Shown piece by piece: positions 1-5,175 of a stretch of DNA of 5,175 nucleotides. Origin of the DNA: Verrucomicrobiota bacterium (GTDB lineage: Bacteria > Verrucomicrobiota > Verrucomicrobiia > Chthoniobacterales > UBA10450). Each line of letters starts with the position of its first letter. Within the stretch, counting starts at the first letter, position 1. The notes under the pieces are model-generated. The model was not told the DNA's origin, made no database searches, and saw nothing but the letters and a program-made list of their open reading frames with translations. Position numbers and translations under genes: made by a program. The stretch spans positions 1-5,175 of the forward strand of contig QHRI01000089.1 in assembly GCA_003221375.1 (NCBI GenBank). The letters are read 5' to 3'.

Positions 1-11
1 GTACTGTTCAT
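1..11 (-). CDS. Start of next gene, probably cytochrome c oxidase subunit I (5' fragment)
   Basis: An ATG at 11-9 overlaps the coxB stop codon (TGA at 10-8) in the same ATGA arrangement used at most junctions of this operon. Only about three and a half codons (Met-Asn-Ser-) are visible before the window ends, so the product cannot be read. In this kind of locus subunit I (coxA) normally follows subunit II, which is the sole reason for the suggestion. There is no convincing Shine-Dalgarno sequence upstream, so translation would depend on coupling to coxB. Confidence 0.4.
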
Positions 12-862
12 TGCGATGGCGGCGGCTGATTACCGATGTACTTCAGGTAGGCGATGAGCTGCATGATCTCTTCTTCGCTCAAATGGCCGGCAAAACTGGG
101 CATGATGTTTGCGTAGCCAGCCGTAATTTGCTTTGCGGGCTGCAAAATCGAATCGCGTAAGTATTGATCGTTAGCCGTGACCATCGTGCCATCGGCAAGC
201 GGGACAGGGTTACGGTAGAGACCTTGTAGCAACGGCGCGTGGAACTGCGAATTGGGCGCGTGGCAGCCGCTGCATCCCCGATCGTGAAATAGCCGGTCTC
301 CTGTTCGCACGACGGATTCGCTTGGTTCGCCCGATTTCAACCAGCGCTCGTAGGCCGCCGGCTCCATCACCACCACGCGACCAATCATTCGGGAATGTTG
401 CGTGCCGCAATATTGGGCGCAGAAAATAAAGCTATGAATGACATCCTGAGACGTCATCGTTGTTGCTACTGTGCTATTGACGGGCACGTGCAGCTCATTG
501 ATTTCCCGCTTCCCTTCGGCGTGTTGGAGTTTCCACATCCATTGTTTGCCGACGACTTGAACTTCGATCGCGTTGGCCGGTCTTCGTTCGATCCGAAAAT
601 ACGCGAGCGCGTTCCAGGCAAAGAGTACCAGCGAAAGAAAAATCGGTCCGATCGTCCAGCCGCTCTCAATTAAAAGTGAACCGGACTTTGGATTCGATCG
701 ATCGGCTGAAGATCCGCGACGATATTTTACCGAAAAGAAGATGATCGGCAGAAAAATGACGACGGCAAAAAAGACCGAAATTGCCGTCAGCGCGAAGAAC
801 AGCGTGTCTACTTCATGTGATGTCGTGGAAGCTTGCGGCGGAAAGATACGGAATTGATCCAT
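8..862 (-). CDS. coxB: Cytochrome c oxidase subunit II with fused cytochrome c domain (caa3 type), internally shortened CuA domain
   Basis: This is the electron-entry subunit of a heme-copper oxidase, 284 residues. Two membrane helices (about residues 20-46 and 67-90) precede the periplasmic CuA domain, recognisable by VVGKQWMWKLQH (103-114). A C-terminal cytochrome c domain has CSGCH (197-201) and a likely axial Met in NIMPSF (M254). The CuA ligands are present: H143, C148, C152, H156 and M159, with Gln150 where Glu is usual. The odd point is that H143 is only five residues from C148. In ordinary subunit II proteins about 35-40 residues lie between them (the VPAFR...PG...YHLF region), so roughly 30-35 residues are missing around residue 146 (near base 425). 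The frame is intact and the flanks are well conserved. Without those strands CuA assembly is doubtful. The start follows the SCO stop by three bases and has no strong ribosome binding site. Family assignment is firm; function of this copy is uncertain. Confidence 0.93.
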   Translation of the reverse strand: MDQFRIFPPQASTTSHEVDTLFFALTAISVFFAVVIFLPIIFFSVKYRRGSSADRSNPKSGSLLIESGWTIGPIFLSLVLFAWNALAYFRIERRPANAIEVQVVGKQWMWKLQHAEGKREINELHVPVNSTVATTMTSQDVIHSFIFCAQYCGTQHSRMIGRVVVMEPAAYERWLKSGEPSESVVRTGDRLFHDRGCSGCHAPNSQFHAPLLQGLYRNPVPLADGTMVTANDQYLRDSILQPAKQITAGYANIMPSFAGHLSEEEIMQLIAYLKYIGNQPPPSQ

Positions 863-865
863 GGC

Positions 866-1663
866 TCAATTGATTTGCGCGTGTTCTCCCGCTGGTCGGC
901 GCGCCATCGAAAAAATCCACCATGCGATCGCAGCCATAAATCCCAGACTCGCGACGCGCAAAGTTGCCAGGACCAATCCGCCGTATCTCCCGGTAATGGG
1001 ATTGTAATGATAACAAAGCAGAAAGACTTGCGAGATGACCGAAGACGATTTCTCTTCCTTTGCGGCGACAATTGCGTCGTGCAGTTCCTTCGCATCCAAT
1101 CTCACCCCGAAGACGTACCGCGAGATTTTTCCCTTAGGTGTCAGGACGATGACTCCGCTTGGATGCGCGTATTGATGTGTCTGCGGATCGTAAGCGTAAC
1201 GAAAGCCTGCTTGATCGGCGAGTTGTGCGATCGAGCCTTTGTCACCGACGAGAAAGTGCCAGCCCTCTGGTGCACCCCGTCGTCCGTACTGGTGGAGGTA
1301 CTCTGATTTTTTCTGTGCCGCAACAGTCGGCGTTTCTGCCGGATCGATAGTGACATTGATGACTTGAAAATCTCGGCCCACGTTCAGAGGCAGCTCCTGA
1401 AGTGCATGAATCAGTCCGTCGTTGATTAGCGAACAGAGCATTGGGCAGCGGTAATAGCCCAGTACAAGGATGGTCGGGTGTTTTCCGAAATGGTCGCCGA
1501 GCCGGAACGGCTGATCGTTTTGATCGCGAAAAACGAGATCGGGTGAGATCTGCACGCCCGGGTGTTGGTCGAAAGTCACGCGACTTAGATCGCCCGGTGT
1601 TAATCCGCGTGTTCGTCCCGCGAACGCGCAAATTAACACGAGTGCGAACGCGATCTTTCTCAT
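866..1663 (-). CDS. SCO1/SenC-family copper chaperone for the CuA site, C-terminally membrane-anchored
   Basis: This 265-residue thioredoxin-fold protein carries an N-terminal signal sequence (about residues 1-20). The SCO copper site consists of the CPMLC motif (C73, C77) and the distal histidine H167 in QYAHPSG. Proteins of this family load copper into, or reduce, the CuA cysteines of oxidase subunit II on the outer face of the membrane. That fits its position immediately before coxB. After the thioredoxin domain there is a further segment, LLCYHYNPITGRYG (215-228), and then a hydrophobic helix (about 229-252) ending in a basic tail. The protein is therefore probably anchored at its C-terminus, unlike classical SCO1, which is anchored at the N-terminus. 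Its start overlaps the preceding stop (ATGA at 1663-1660), with a weak GGAAAG upstream. Length and motifs look complete. Confidence 0.93.
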   Translation of the reverse strand: MRKIAFALVLICAFAGRTRGLTPGDLSRVTFDQHPGVQISPDLVFRDQNDQPFRLGDHFGKHPTILVLGYYRCPMLCSLINDGLIHALQELPLNVGRDFQVINVTIDPAETPTVAAQKKSEYLHQYGRRGAPEGWHFLVGDKGSIAQLADQAGFRYAYDPQTHQYAHPSGVIVLTPKGKISRYVFGVRLDAKELHDAIVAAKEEKSSSVISQVFLLCYHYNPITGRYGGLVLATLRVASLGFMAAIAWWIFSMARRPAGEHAQIN

Positions 1664-2112
1664 GGACTTTCCGGTATCTGCGGCGGTGTGGCGGTTTCCG
1701 CAGGCCGAGCCTGCATTAAAGTAAGAGGCGTTTGCCCGGCGCCGACATCGGGTAATCCACGCTCCAGCAGCAGTTGCATGGCGCGATTGATGGGAATGCG
1801 TACCGTTCCTGAGCTCCGATCGATCCAGCCGTAAGAATCAAGGTCGGCAGCCTCCGCGGCTCGAAATCTTGCCAAATCGACCGATCCCTTAATTTCCAAT
1901 CGTGGCTTGGGAAATTCTGTAGAGCTCGTAACCGGAAGATTCGGCTGTCCGGCAGTTTTGGCCGACTCGTGAAATTTGAAGTAATGCATCATTCCCCAGA
2001 CAACGAGGAAAATGATCACGCACGACAAGAACAGAAGGAACGCGATGGTAATTAACGACAAAACGTCGACGTCTTTTTGTTCGTGATCGTGTGTTTGTTC
2101 TTTTGTGGTCAT
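1660..2112 (-). CDS. Conserved single-helix membrane protein of the ACIII/caa3 locus, function unknown
   Basis: I do not recognise a named family. The 150-residue product has a short His/Glu-rich N-terminus (TKEQTHDHEQKD), one strongly hydrophobic helix (about 18-46), and a polar C-terminal part that should face the periplasm. That part holds PKPRLEI (68-74), an acidic and Arg-rich stretch, then YGWID (94-98), VRIPINRAM (104-112) and ERGLP (117-121). It ends in a Pro/Ala-rich tail with no cofactor motif. From memory, similar proteins with the YGW-D...G-VRIPI-RAM...RGLP pattern sit next to SCO and oxidase genes in other bacteria. The start is the ATG overlapping the actF stop (ATGA, 2112-2109). 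The frame stays open further upstream, but that part is a shadow of actF and reads as non-protein-like Arg/His-rich sequence. A role in oxidase assembly or as an accessory subunit is inferred from position only. Confidence 0.85.
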   Translation of the reverse strand: MTTKEQTHDHEQKDVDVLSLITIAFLLFLSCVIIFLVVWGMMHYFKFHESAKTAGQPNLPVTSSTEFPKPRLEIKGSVDLARFRAAEAADLDSYGWIDRSSGTVRIPINRAMQLLLERGLPDVGAGQTPLTLMQARPAETATPPQIPESP

Positions 2113-3272
2113 GTTGGCACAGCAAGCGCGAGCCGCGGATCGTTTTGTGGAACGAGGCGCCTTCTTTCCAAACTCTTCAGAAACGCGAAAGAGTAGATAC
2201 CGCCGATGCCCAGAAAGGCGGCAGGAGCGAGCCAGCCGACGTAAACGTGCCTGGTGTAAATGCTCGGCGCGATCGTCCACCAAATGGCTACAATGTGCGC
2301 GGCGAACACGCACGCTGCGATGCACGCCAGGATGCCCCGCCGCTTTTTGGCCGGCCGCATCAGCAGCAGGAAAAACGGAACAAAAAAATGGAAGAGCGCG
2401 ATGAAGATGGCAATCCACTTCCAGCCGTCGCTGATGCGGTGCAGGTACCACGAGATTTCGTGCGGCAGATTTCCCGACCAGATGACAAGCAGCTGCCCGA
2501 ACGCGAGGTAAGCCCACATCATCGTGAAGGCGAGCAGCAAGTTTCCAAGCTTGTGAAAGTTTTCCTCACTCGCGAGCGGACCAAGAGCCGATGAACGCGC
2601 CGCCCAGGTAAGCAGTAGGATTACGAGCGCCAGCGCGCTCAGAATTTGGCCGATGCAAATGAGAATAGGGAACATGGTCGAGAACCAATCCGCTTCCATC
2701 GACATCAACCAGTCAACCGCTGCAAACGTCATTGTGATCGGGTAAATCACCAGGCCTGGCCCACTCAACGTTCGCATCTTACGCGTCGGCGCGAGCGAAA
2801 CGGTCGCATCCTGTTCCGCGGACCATTTCAGCAACTGTCTCCCCATGACAATCCAAATCGCAAAAACAATCGCTGTGCGGAGAACAAACCCCGGTGGGTT
2901 CAGATACATTTGCGTTACCCGCAGAGTTTCGTTTGCCGCAACGACAGTTGGATTTTGCCACGGGTACAGTTGCGCTAATCCAAAAAAAATCGGCACAAAG
3001 AGAAGAGCCAGCAGAGGCAAGTTACCCACCGCGGATTCCAGAAAGCGCCGTACCGCATAGCCCCAATCGCCGGCAGTCAGATGATGGATCATCAGTAGCC
3101 CCAGCGATCCGAGCGAAAGACCCAGGAAGAAAAAATGGCCGAAAAGATAAGCGACAAAGAAATCGCGCGGCGCGATGAACCAGCCGATGAGACATCCGGC
3201 GAGCCCAATCGTGCCAAGAATCAACGAAACATTTTTCGCGCGGCCAACGGAGCGATCAAGAACGGAGTTCAT
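2109..3272 (-). CDS. actF: Alternative complex III subunit ActF (NrfD-like integral membrane protein)
   Basis: This 387-residue protein has about ten hydrophobic helices (roughly 14-33, 40-62, 84-103, 128-150, 171-191, 198-222, 243-266, 285-305, 312-333 and 345-365). ActF is one of two large polytopic subunits of quinol:cytochrome c oxidoreductase and packs beside ActC in the membrane. Family-typical stretches are the LLMIHHLTAGDWG region (59-71), LSGPGLVIYP (169-178), AAVDWLMSMEADWFST (184-199), FHKLGNLLLAFTMMWAYL (239-256), VIWSGNLPHEI (263-273) and FHFFVPFFLLLMRP (294-307). The C-terminus NDPRLA is also typical. No segment seems to be missing, in contrast to ActD and CoxB. The start overlaps the actE stop (ATGA at 3272-3269) and is preceded by GAGG at 3283-3280, seven bases upstream, which supports this start. 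Confidence 0.94.
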   Translation of the reverse strand: MNSVLDRSVGRAKNVSLILGTIGLAGCLIGWFIAPRDFFVAYLFGHFFFLGLSLGSLGLLMIHHLTAGDWGYAVRRFLESAVGNLPLLALLFVPIFFGLAQLYPWQNPTVVAANETLRVTQMYLNPPGFVLRTAIVFAIWIVMGRQLLKWSAEQDATVSLAPTRKMRTLSGPGLVIYPITMTFAAVDWLMSMEADWFSTMFPILICIGQILSALALVILLLTWAARSSALGPLASEENFHKLGNLLLAFTMMWAYLAFGQLLVIWSGNLPHEISWYLHRISDGWKWIAIFIALFHFFVPFFLLLMRPAKKRRGILACIAACVFAAHIVAIWWTIAPSIYTRHVYVGWLAPAAFLGIGGIYSFAFLKSLERRRLVPQNDPRLALAVPT

Positions 3273-4045
3273 TTCTTGGCCTCGAGTTTTGCTCGTTCGC
3301 CCGGATCAACATCTGACGGCTTTGCGTTATGGCTAAGCTGCAGCGCGCGAATATAAGCAGCGATGGCCCATCGATCCTCCGGCTCAACCCGCGTGGCGTA
3401 GGAATACATCACGCCGTAGCCGTTCGTGATTACATCGAAAAAATGGCCGATCGGCGCGTTACGCAACCGATCGACGTGAAACGATGGCGGTTGCGGAAAT
3501 CCGCGTTGGACCACCATGCCGTTTCCGCTGCCCGTGCGGTCGTGACATTCGGCGCAGATGGCCTCGAAACGTTCGCGACCACGACTCATCACGTCGCGGG
3601 TCAACTTTACAGGCAGCTGAGTCACATAAATTCCATTCGTTTGCCCTGTATAAAACGCTATATCCTCCCGAGCATCGCCGCGGGGAACGGTGTGCGCCGG
3701 TGGTTGCCGGGCATTGGCTCCGTTTGAGAAAAAATCGCTTTCCGAAAGGGCTTTGGCTTTGGGTTGATTCATCATGTCTGGACGACAGGCGGCGAAGAAG
3801 AGCGCAGCGATGACGAATGGTAGGGCGCGACCACCGGGCGCGCCGCCGCGCGTCGACTGCACACGGCCCGTTAACTGCCTGCGATGCGCTGTCATTAACA
3901 CCGGGGCTTTAGCCCGGTGAAAGAACCATCGAGCCAATCGAACCGTTTTAACGGTTTGTTCGCCGTTAAGAAGCCATTGAAACGACTCCGGCTTTCTGTC
4001 TTTGGCTATACACCGGGCTAAAGCCTCGGCGTTAATGAGATTCAT
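3269..4045 (-). CDS. actE: Alternative complex III subunit ActE, mono-heme cytochrome c lipoprotein with repeat-derived N-terminal extension
   Basis: The conserved protein begins at a lipoprotein signal, [11 protein letters not shown] (Cys87 in this numbering), followed by RPDMMNQP as in other ActE proteins. It has one heme site, CAECH (164-168), and an axial Met candidate, M213, in YGVMYSY. In ACIII this lipid-anchored cytochrome hands electrons on to the oxidase. The start is problematic. ATG 4045 overlaps the actD stop as elsewhere in the operon and has GGAGGT six bases upstream, so it is the best initiation site; it gives 258 residues. However, residues 3-51 are encoded by an inserted REPIN-like repeat, and a second palindrome covers about residues 65-76, leaving the signal peptide buried. 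Other starts are ATG 3895, which lies inside the repeat's end and gives 208 residues, and GTG 3862, which gives 197. Neither has a clear ribosome binding site. The identity of the mature protein is secure; the start is not. Confidence 0.9.
   Translation of the reverse strand: MNLINAEALARCIAKDRKPESFQWLLNGEQTVKTVRLARWFFHRAKAPVLMTAHRRQLTGRVQSTRGGAPGGRALPFVIAALFFAACRPDMMNQPKAKALSESDFFSNGANARQPPAHTVPRGDAREDIAFYTGQTNGIYVTQLPVKLTRDVMSRGRERFEAICAECHDRTGSGNGMVVQRGFPQPPSFHVDRLRNAPIGHFFDVITNGYGVMYSYATRVEPEDRWAIAAYIRALQLSHNAKPSDVDPGERAKLEAKK
3819..3853. repeat. Second GC-rich palindromic (REP-like) sequence at the actE signal-peptide region
   Basis: The core pairs ggcgcg (3824-3829) with cgcgcc (3839-3844) around a nine-base loop, within a very GC-rich stretch of gtagggcgcg...gcgcgccgcc type. 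In the actE frame it encodes residues of the [11 protein letters not shown] kind, which do not look like a normal signal-peptide n-region and are not expected in ActE. I recall similar gtagggcgcg repeats in soil Verrucomicrobia but cannot confirm that here. It may be a second repeat family that landed next to the REPIN, or simply GC-rich coding sequence. Confidence 0.45.
3892..4038. repeat. REPIN/MITE-like palindromic element, 147 bases, inside the 5' end of actE
   Basis: The outer 28 bases at each end (3892-3919 and 4011-4038) are inverted copies of each other with two mismatches. Each starts with tcattaac and contains ccgggctaaagcc or its complement. Each end is itself a hairpin (3899-3919 and 4011-4031), the first with a one-base bulge. 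Two hairpins facing each other across about 90 bases is the layout of REPINs, the non-autonomous elements moved by RAYT (REP-associated) transposases. No target-site duplication is visible, as expected for such elements. From memory, repeats with a CCGGGCTAAAGCCCGG core followed by GTTAATGAGA are abundant in Acidobacteria and Verrucomicrobia genomes. The length is exactly 49 codons and there is no stop in the actE frame. No transposase gene is in the window. Confidence 0.85.
3941..3956. repeat. Short perfect palindrome within the REPIN-like element
   Basis: The sequence aaccgtt-tt-aacggtt forms a seven-base-pair perfect stem with a two-base centre, in the spacer between the two terminal hairpins. 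It is probably a structural part of the repeat rather than an operator, because it lies in the middle of the operon and inside the element. Confidence 0.6.
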
Positions 4046-4464
4046 TCCGGCACCTCCGCAATCGACAATGGATTGAGGCTTTGAAGAAAGGCGCGCGTCT
4101 GATCGCGATGGAAATTTGGATCGCGTGTTTCGATACACAGGAAAAATCGGTCCTGCGACGCGCGTTCGAATTCGGGGACATTGAAAAGCGGATGATGTGG
4201 CCGCGGCAGGCCGCTCAAGCCCAATGAAAAAAAGAACGCAGTGAGGCCGGCTGCCAGCACGGTTAGTTCGAACGTGATGGGAATGAATGCCGGCACGATC
4301 AATGGCAAACGCGTTTTCTTTCCAAGCGCTTCCGGAAGTCCGTCCACCGGGAACGGCGCGAAGGCGTCCATCTTTCGGAATCCGGCTGCGTGTGCCTTTT
4401 CGGCCGCACGCAGCAATTCTTCGTGGTTCGAAAATTCTGCGAGTAATCCGTAAGCCTGGGTCAT
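4042..4464 (-). CDS. actD: Alternative complex III subunit ActD (DUF3341), lacking its first membrane helix
   Basis: This 140-residue protein matches ActD at both ends. The N-terminal soluble part has YGLLAEF (5-11), the [21 protein letters not shown] region (27-47) and TRLPLIV (51-57). The C-terminal part has [13 protein letters not shown] (58-70), [16 protein letters not shown] (85-100), RFFLCIE (106-112) and the end VPE. ActD proteins are usually about 170-180 residues, with a helix and a loop (a VIDYPLN...GGRPLNSW-like stretch) between these two blocks, giving a two-helix hairpin. Here Val57 is joined directly to Pro58 (bases 4294/4293), so about 35-40 residues including helix 1 are gone, in frame. 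One helix (about 60-82) remains, which should alter the topology of the C-terminal part. The start overlaps the actC stop (ATGA at 4464-4461). The stop overlaps ATG 4045 of actE. Confidence 0.92.
   Translation of the reverse strand: MTQAYGLLAEFSNHEELLRAAEKAHAAGFRKMDAFAPFPVDGLPEALGKKTRLPLIVPAFIPITFELTVLAAGLTAFFFSLGLSGLPRPHHPLFNVPEFERASQDRFFLCIETRDPNFHRDQTRAFLQSLNPLSIAEVPE
4052..4057 (-). promoter_or_regulatory. Strong Shine-Dalgarno site for actE
   Basis: GGAGGT on the minus strand lies six bases before ATG 4045, inside the last codons of actD. It is the best ribosome binding site I found at any gene start in the window. It marks the ATGA overlap as the ancestral actE start, which is what makes the repeat just downstream an insertion into the coding sequence rather than into a spacer. 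Confidence 0.75.
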
Positions 4465-5175
4465 TTGATCGTTGCTTTTTCATGTTCGGCAACCAGCTCG
4501 CGCGTTTCGGAAATCGAAATCATCGGCACTAGCCGCATGAATAAGAACTGAAGGGTGAGAAAAAGTCCGACGCTGCCAAAGAGTGTCATCCAATCCCACT
4601 TGGTTGGTGAAAACATGTGCCAGGCCGATGGTGTGAAATCGCGGCTCAGACTGGTGATGACAATGACGAAACGTTCGATCCACATTCCGGCGTTGATGAA
4701 AAGCGCGACGATGAAAAGAGCGACCGTGTTGCGCCGGATGCGCGCCGACCAAAGTGTCTGCGGCACAATCACATTACAAAGTATCAACAACCAAAAGACC
4801 CAGCCGTATGGACCGAACGCACGATTGAACATCATGTAGCGCTCGAAAATGTCGCCGCTGTAGAACGCCATGAACGCTTCGATGAAATAGCCATAGGCGA
4901 CAATCAGCCCAGTCACCAACATGATGTTGGCCATGTTGTTCAGGTACCGTTCGGTAATCAGGTGCTCGAGGTGATAAATTTTGCGTACCGGGATGATGAT
5001 GTTCAGCGACATGGCGAACCCCGAGTAAATTGCGCCGGCAACGAAGTAGGGTGGAAAAATTGTAGAGTGCCAGCCTGGCACGAGTGCGACGGAGAAATCG
5101 AAGCTGACCACGCTATGCACTGAAAGCACGAGCGGCGTCGCAAGCCCGGCTAACAGCAAATATGCAGTTTGATGT
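4461..5175 (-). CDS. actC: Alternative complex III subunit ActC (NrfD-like, quinol-oxidising membrane subunit), C-terminal part
   Basis: The frame is open to the window's right edge and the true start lies outside. The visible 237 residues are the C-terminal half of an NrfD/PsrC-family membrane protein. ActC of ACIII carries the proposed quinol site and normally has about ten helices in 450-480 residues. Characteristic stretches seen are [84 protein letters not shown] and [20 protein letters not shown]. The C-terminus [11 protein letters not shown] is also typical. Five to six hydrophobic helices are visible. A possible TTG start at 5159 is not real: the codons before it (…HQTAY) continue the same conserved helix. 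The stop at 4463-4461 overlaps the actD start. No internal deletion is apparent in this part. Confidence 0.95.
   Translation of the reverse strand, partial: HQTAYLLLAGLATPLVLSVHSVVSFDFSVALVPGWHSTIFPPYFVAGAIYSGFAMSLNIIIPVRKIYHLEHLITERYLNNMANIMLVTGLIVAYGYFIEAFMAFYSGDIFERYMMFNRAFGPYGWVFWLLILCNVIVPQTLWSARIRRNTVALFIVALFINAGMWIERFVIVITSLSRDFTPSAWHMFSPTKWDWMTLFGSVGLFLTLQFLFMRLVPMISISETRELVAEHEKATIK

Noticed and set aside
416..436. Frameshift or sequencing indel in coxB or actD hiding the missing residues in another frame.
   Set aside because: At both sites the conserved flanks are directly adjacent in the same frame and no extra bases exist that could encode the lost segment, so it is a deletion, not a frameshift.
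833..1306. Plus-strand open frames, the longest being 157 codons, opposite SCO and elsewhere.
   Set aside because: They lie antisense to clearly conserved genes, have compositions typical of antisense shadows, and show no recognisable motifs.
2113..2517. Upstream extension of the 150-residue membrane protein to ATG 2517.
   Set aside because: The stretch overlaps actF in another frame and reads as His/Arg-rich shadow sequence. The ATG overlapping the actF stop fits the operon pattern.
3899..3919. Hairpin in the repeat as a Rho-independent terminator within the operon.
   Set aside because: No T-run follows the stem on either strand, and its inverted twin at 4011-4031 identifies it as a repeat end. 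A mild effect on mRNA stability remains possible.
3892..4038. CRISPR array or tandem repeat.
   Set aside because: Only two inverted copies are present, with no regularly spaced direct repeats and no cas genes.
4046..4492. Long open frame upstream of actE that would extend it to ATG 4492 (407 residues).
   Set aside because: This part lies in another frame over actD and the actC end and is Arg/Pro-rich with no family resemblance. The ATG at 4045 with GGAGGT upstream is a far better start.

Overview
The window is a single minus-strand operon fragment from an aerobic respiratory chain. It holds the distal half of an alternative complex III (ACIII, quinol:cytochrome c oxidoreductase) cluster, actC-actD-actE-actF, followed by a small single-helix membrane protein, an SCO-type copper chaperone and the CuA subunit II of a caa3-type cytochrome c oxidase. 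The last bases at the left edge look like the start codon of the next gene, probably oxidase subunit I. Every junction is tight: most are 4-base ATGA stop/start overlaps, and the SCO/coxB junction has a 3-base gap. There is no gene-free stretch above 300 bases and no obvious promoter or terminator, so transcription must start beyond the right edge.

The gene order and protein sequences resemble ACIII-caa3 loci of soil Verrucomicrobia and Acidobacteria. A Chthoniobacterales-like verrucomicrobium is my best guess. This is inference from remembered family sequences and from the style of the palindromic repeat, not from any search.

Layout, read 3' to 5' on the given strand: actC (5175-4461, 5' end missing), actD (4464-4042), actE (4045-3269), actF (3272-2109), unknown membrane protein (2112-1660), SCO (1663-866), coxB (862-8), next gene (from 11 leftward). 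ActC and ActF are the multi-helix membrane subunits. ActD is a small membrane subunit. ActE is a mono-heme lipoprotein cytochrome that accepts electrons from the upstream ActA/ActB part. The reduced cytochromes would pass electrons to the C-terminal heme c domain of CoxB, then to CuA, then to subunit I. The SCO protein would deliver copper to CuA.

Three things are abnormal. First, a 147-base REPIN-like element with 28-base inverted ends sits directly behind the actE start codon. Its length is exactly 49 codons and it is open in the actE frame, so actE can be read through it from an excellent ribosome binding site. A second palindrome lies at the actE signal peptide. Second, ActD lacks roughly 35-40 residues, including its first membrane helix. 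Third, CoxB lacks roughly 30-35 residues between the first CuA histidine and the cysteine pair. Both deletions are in frame with clean flanks. Either this is an altered or decaying copy of the operon, or the assembly has dropped segments. I see no CRISPR, tRNA, rRNA, transposase or defence gene.
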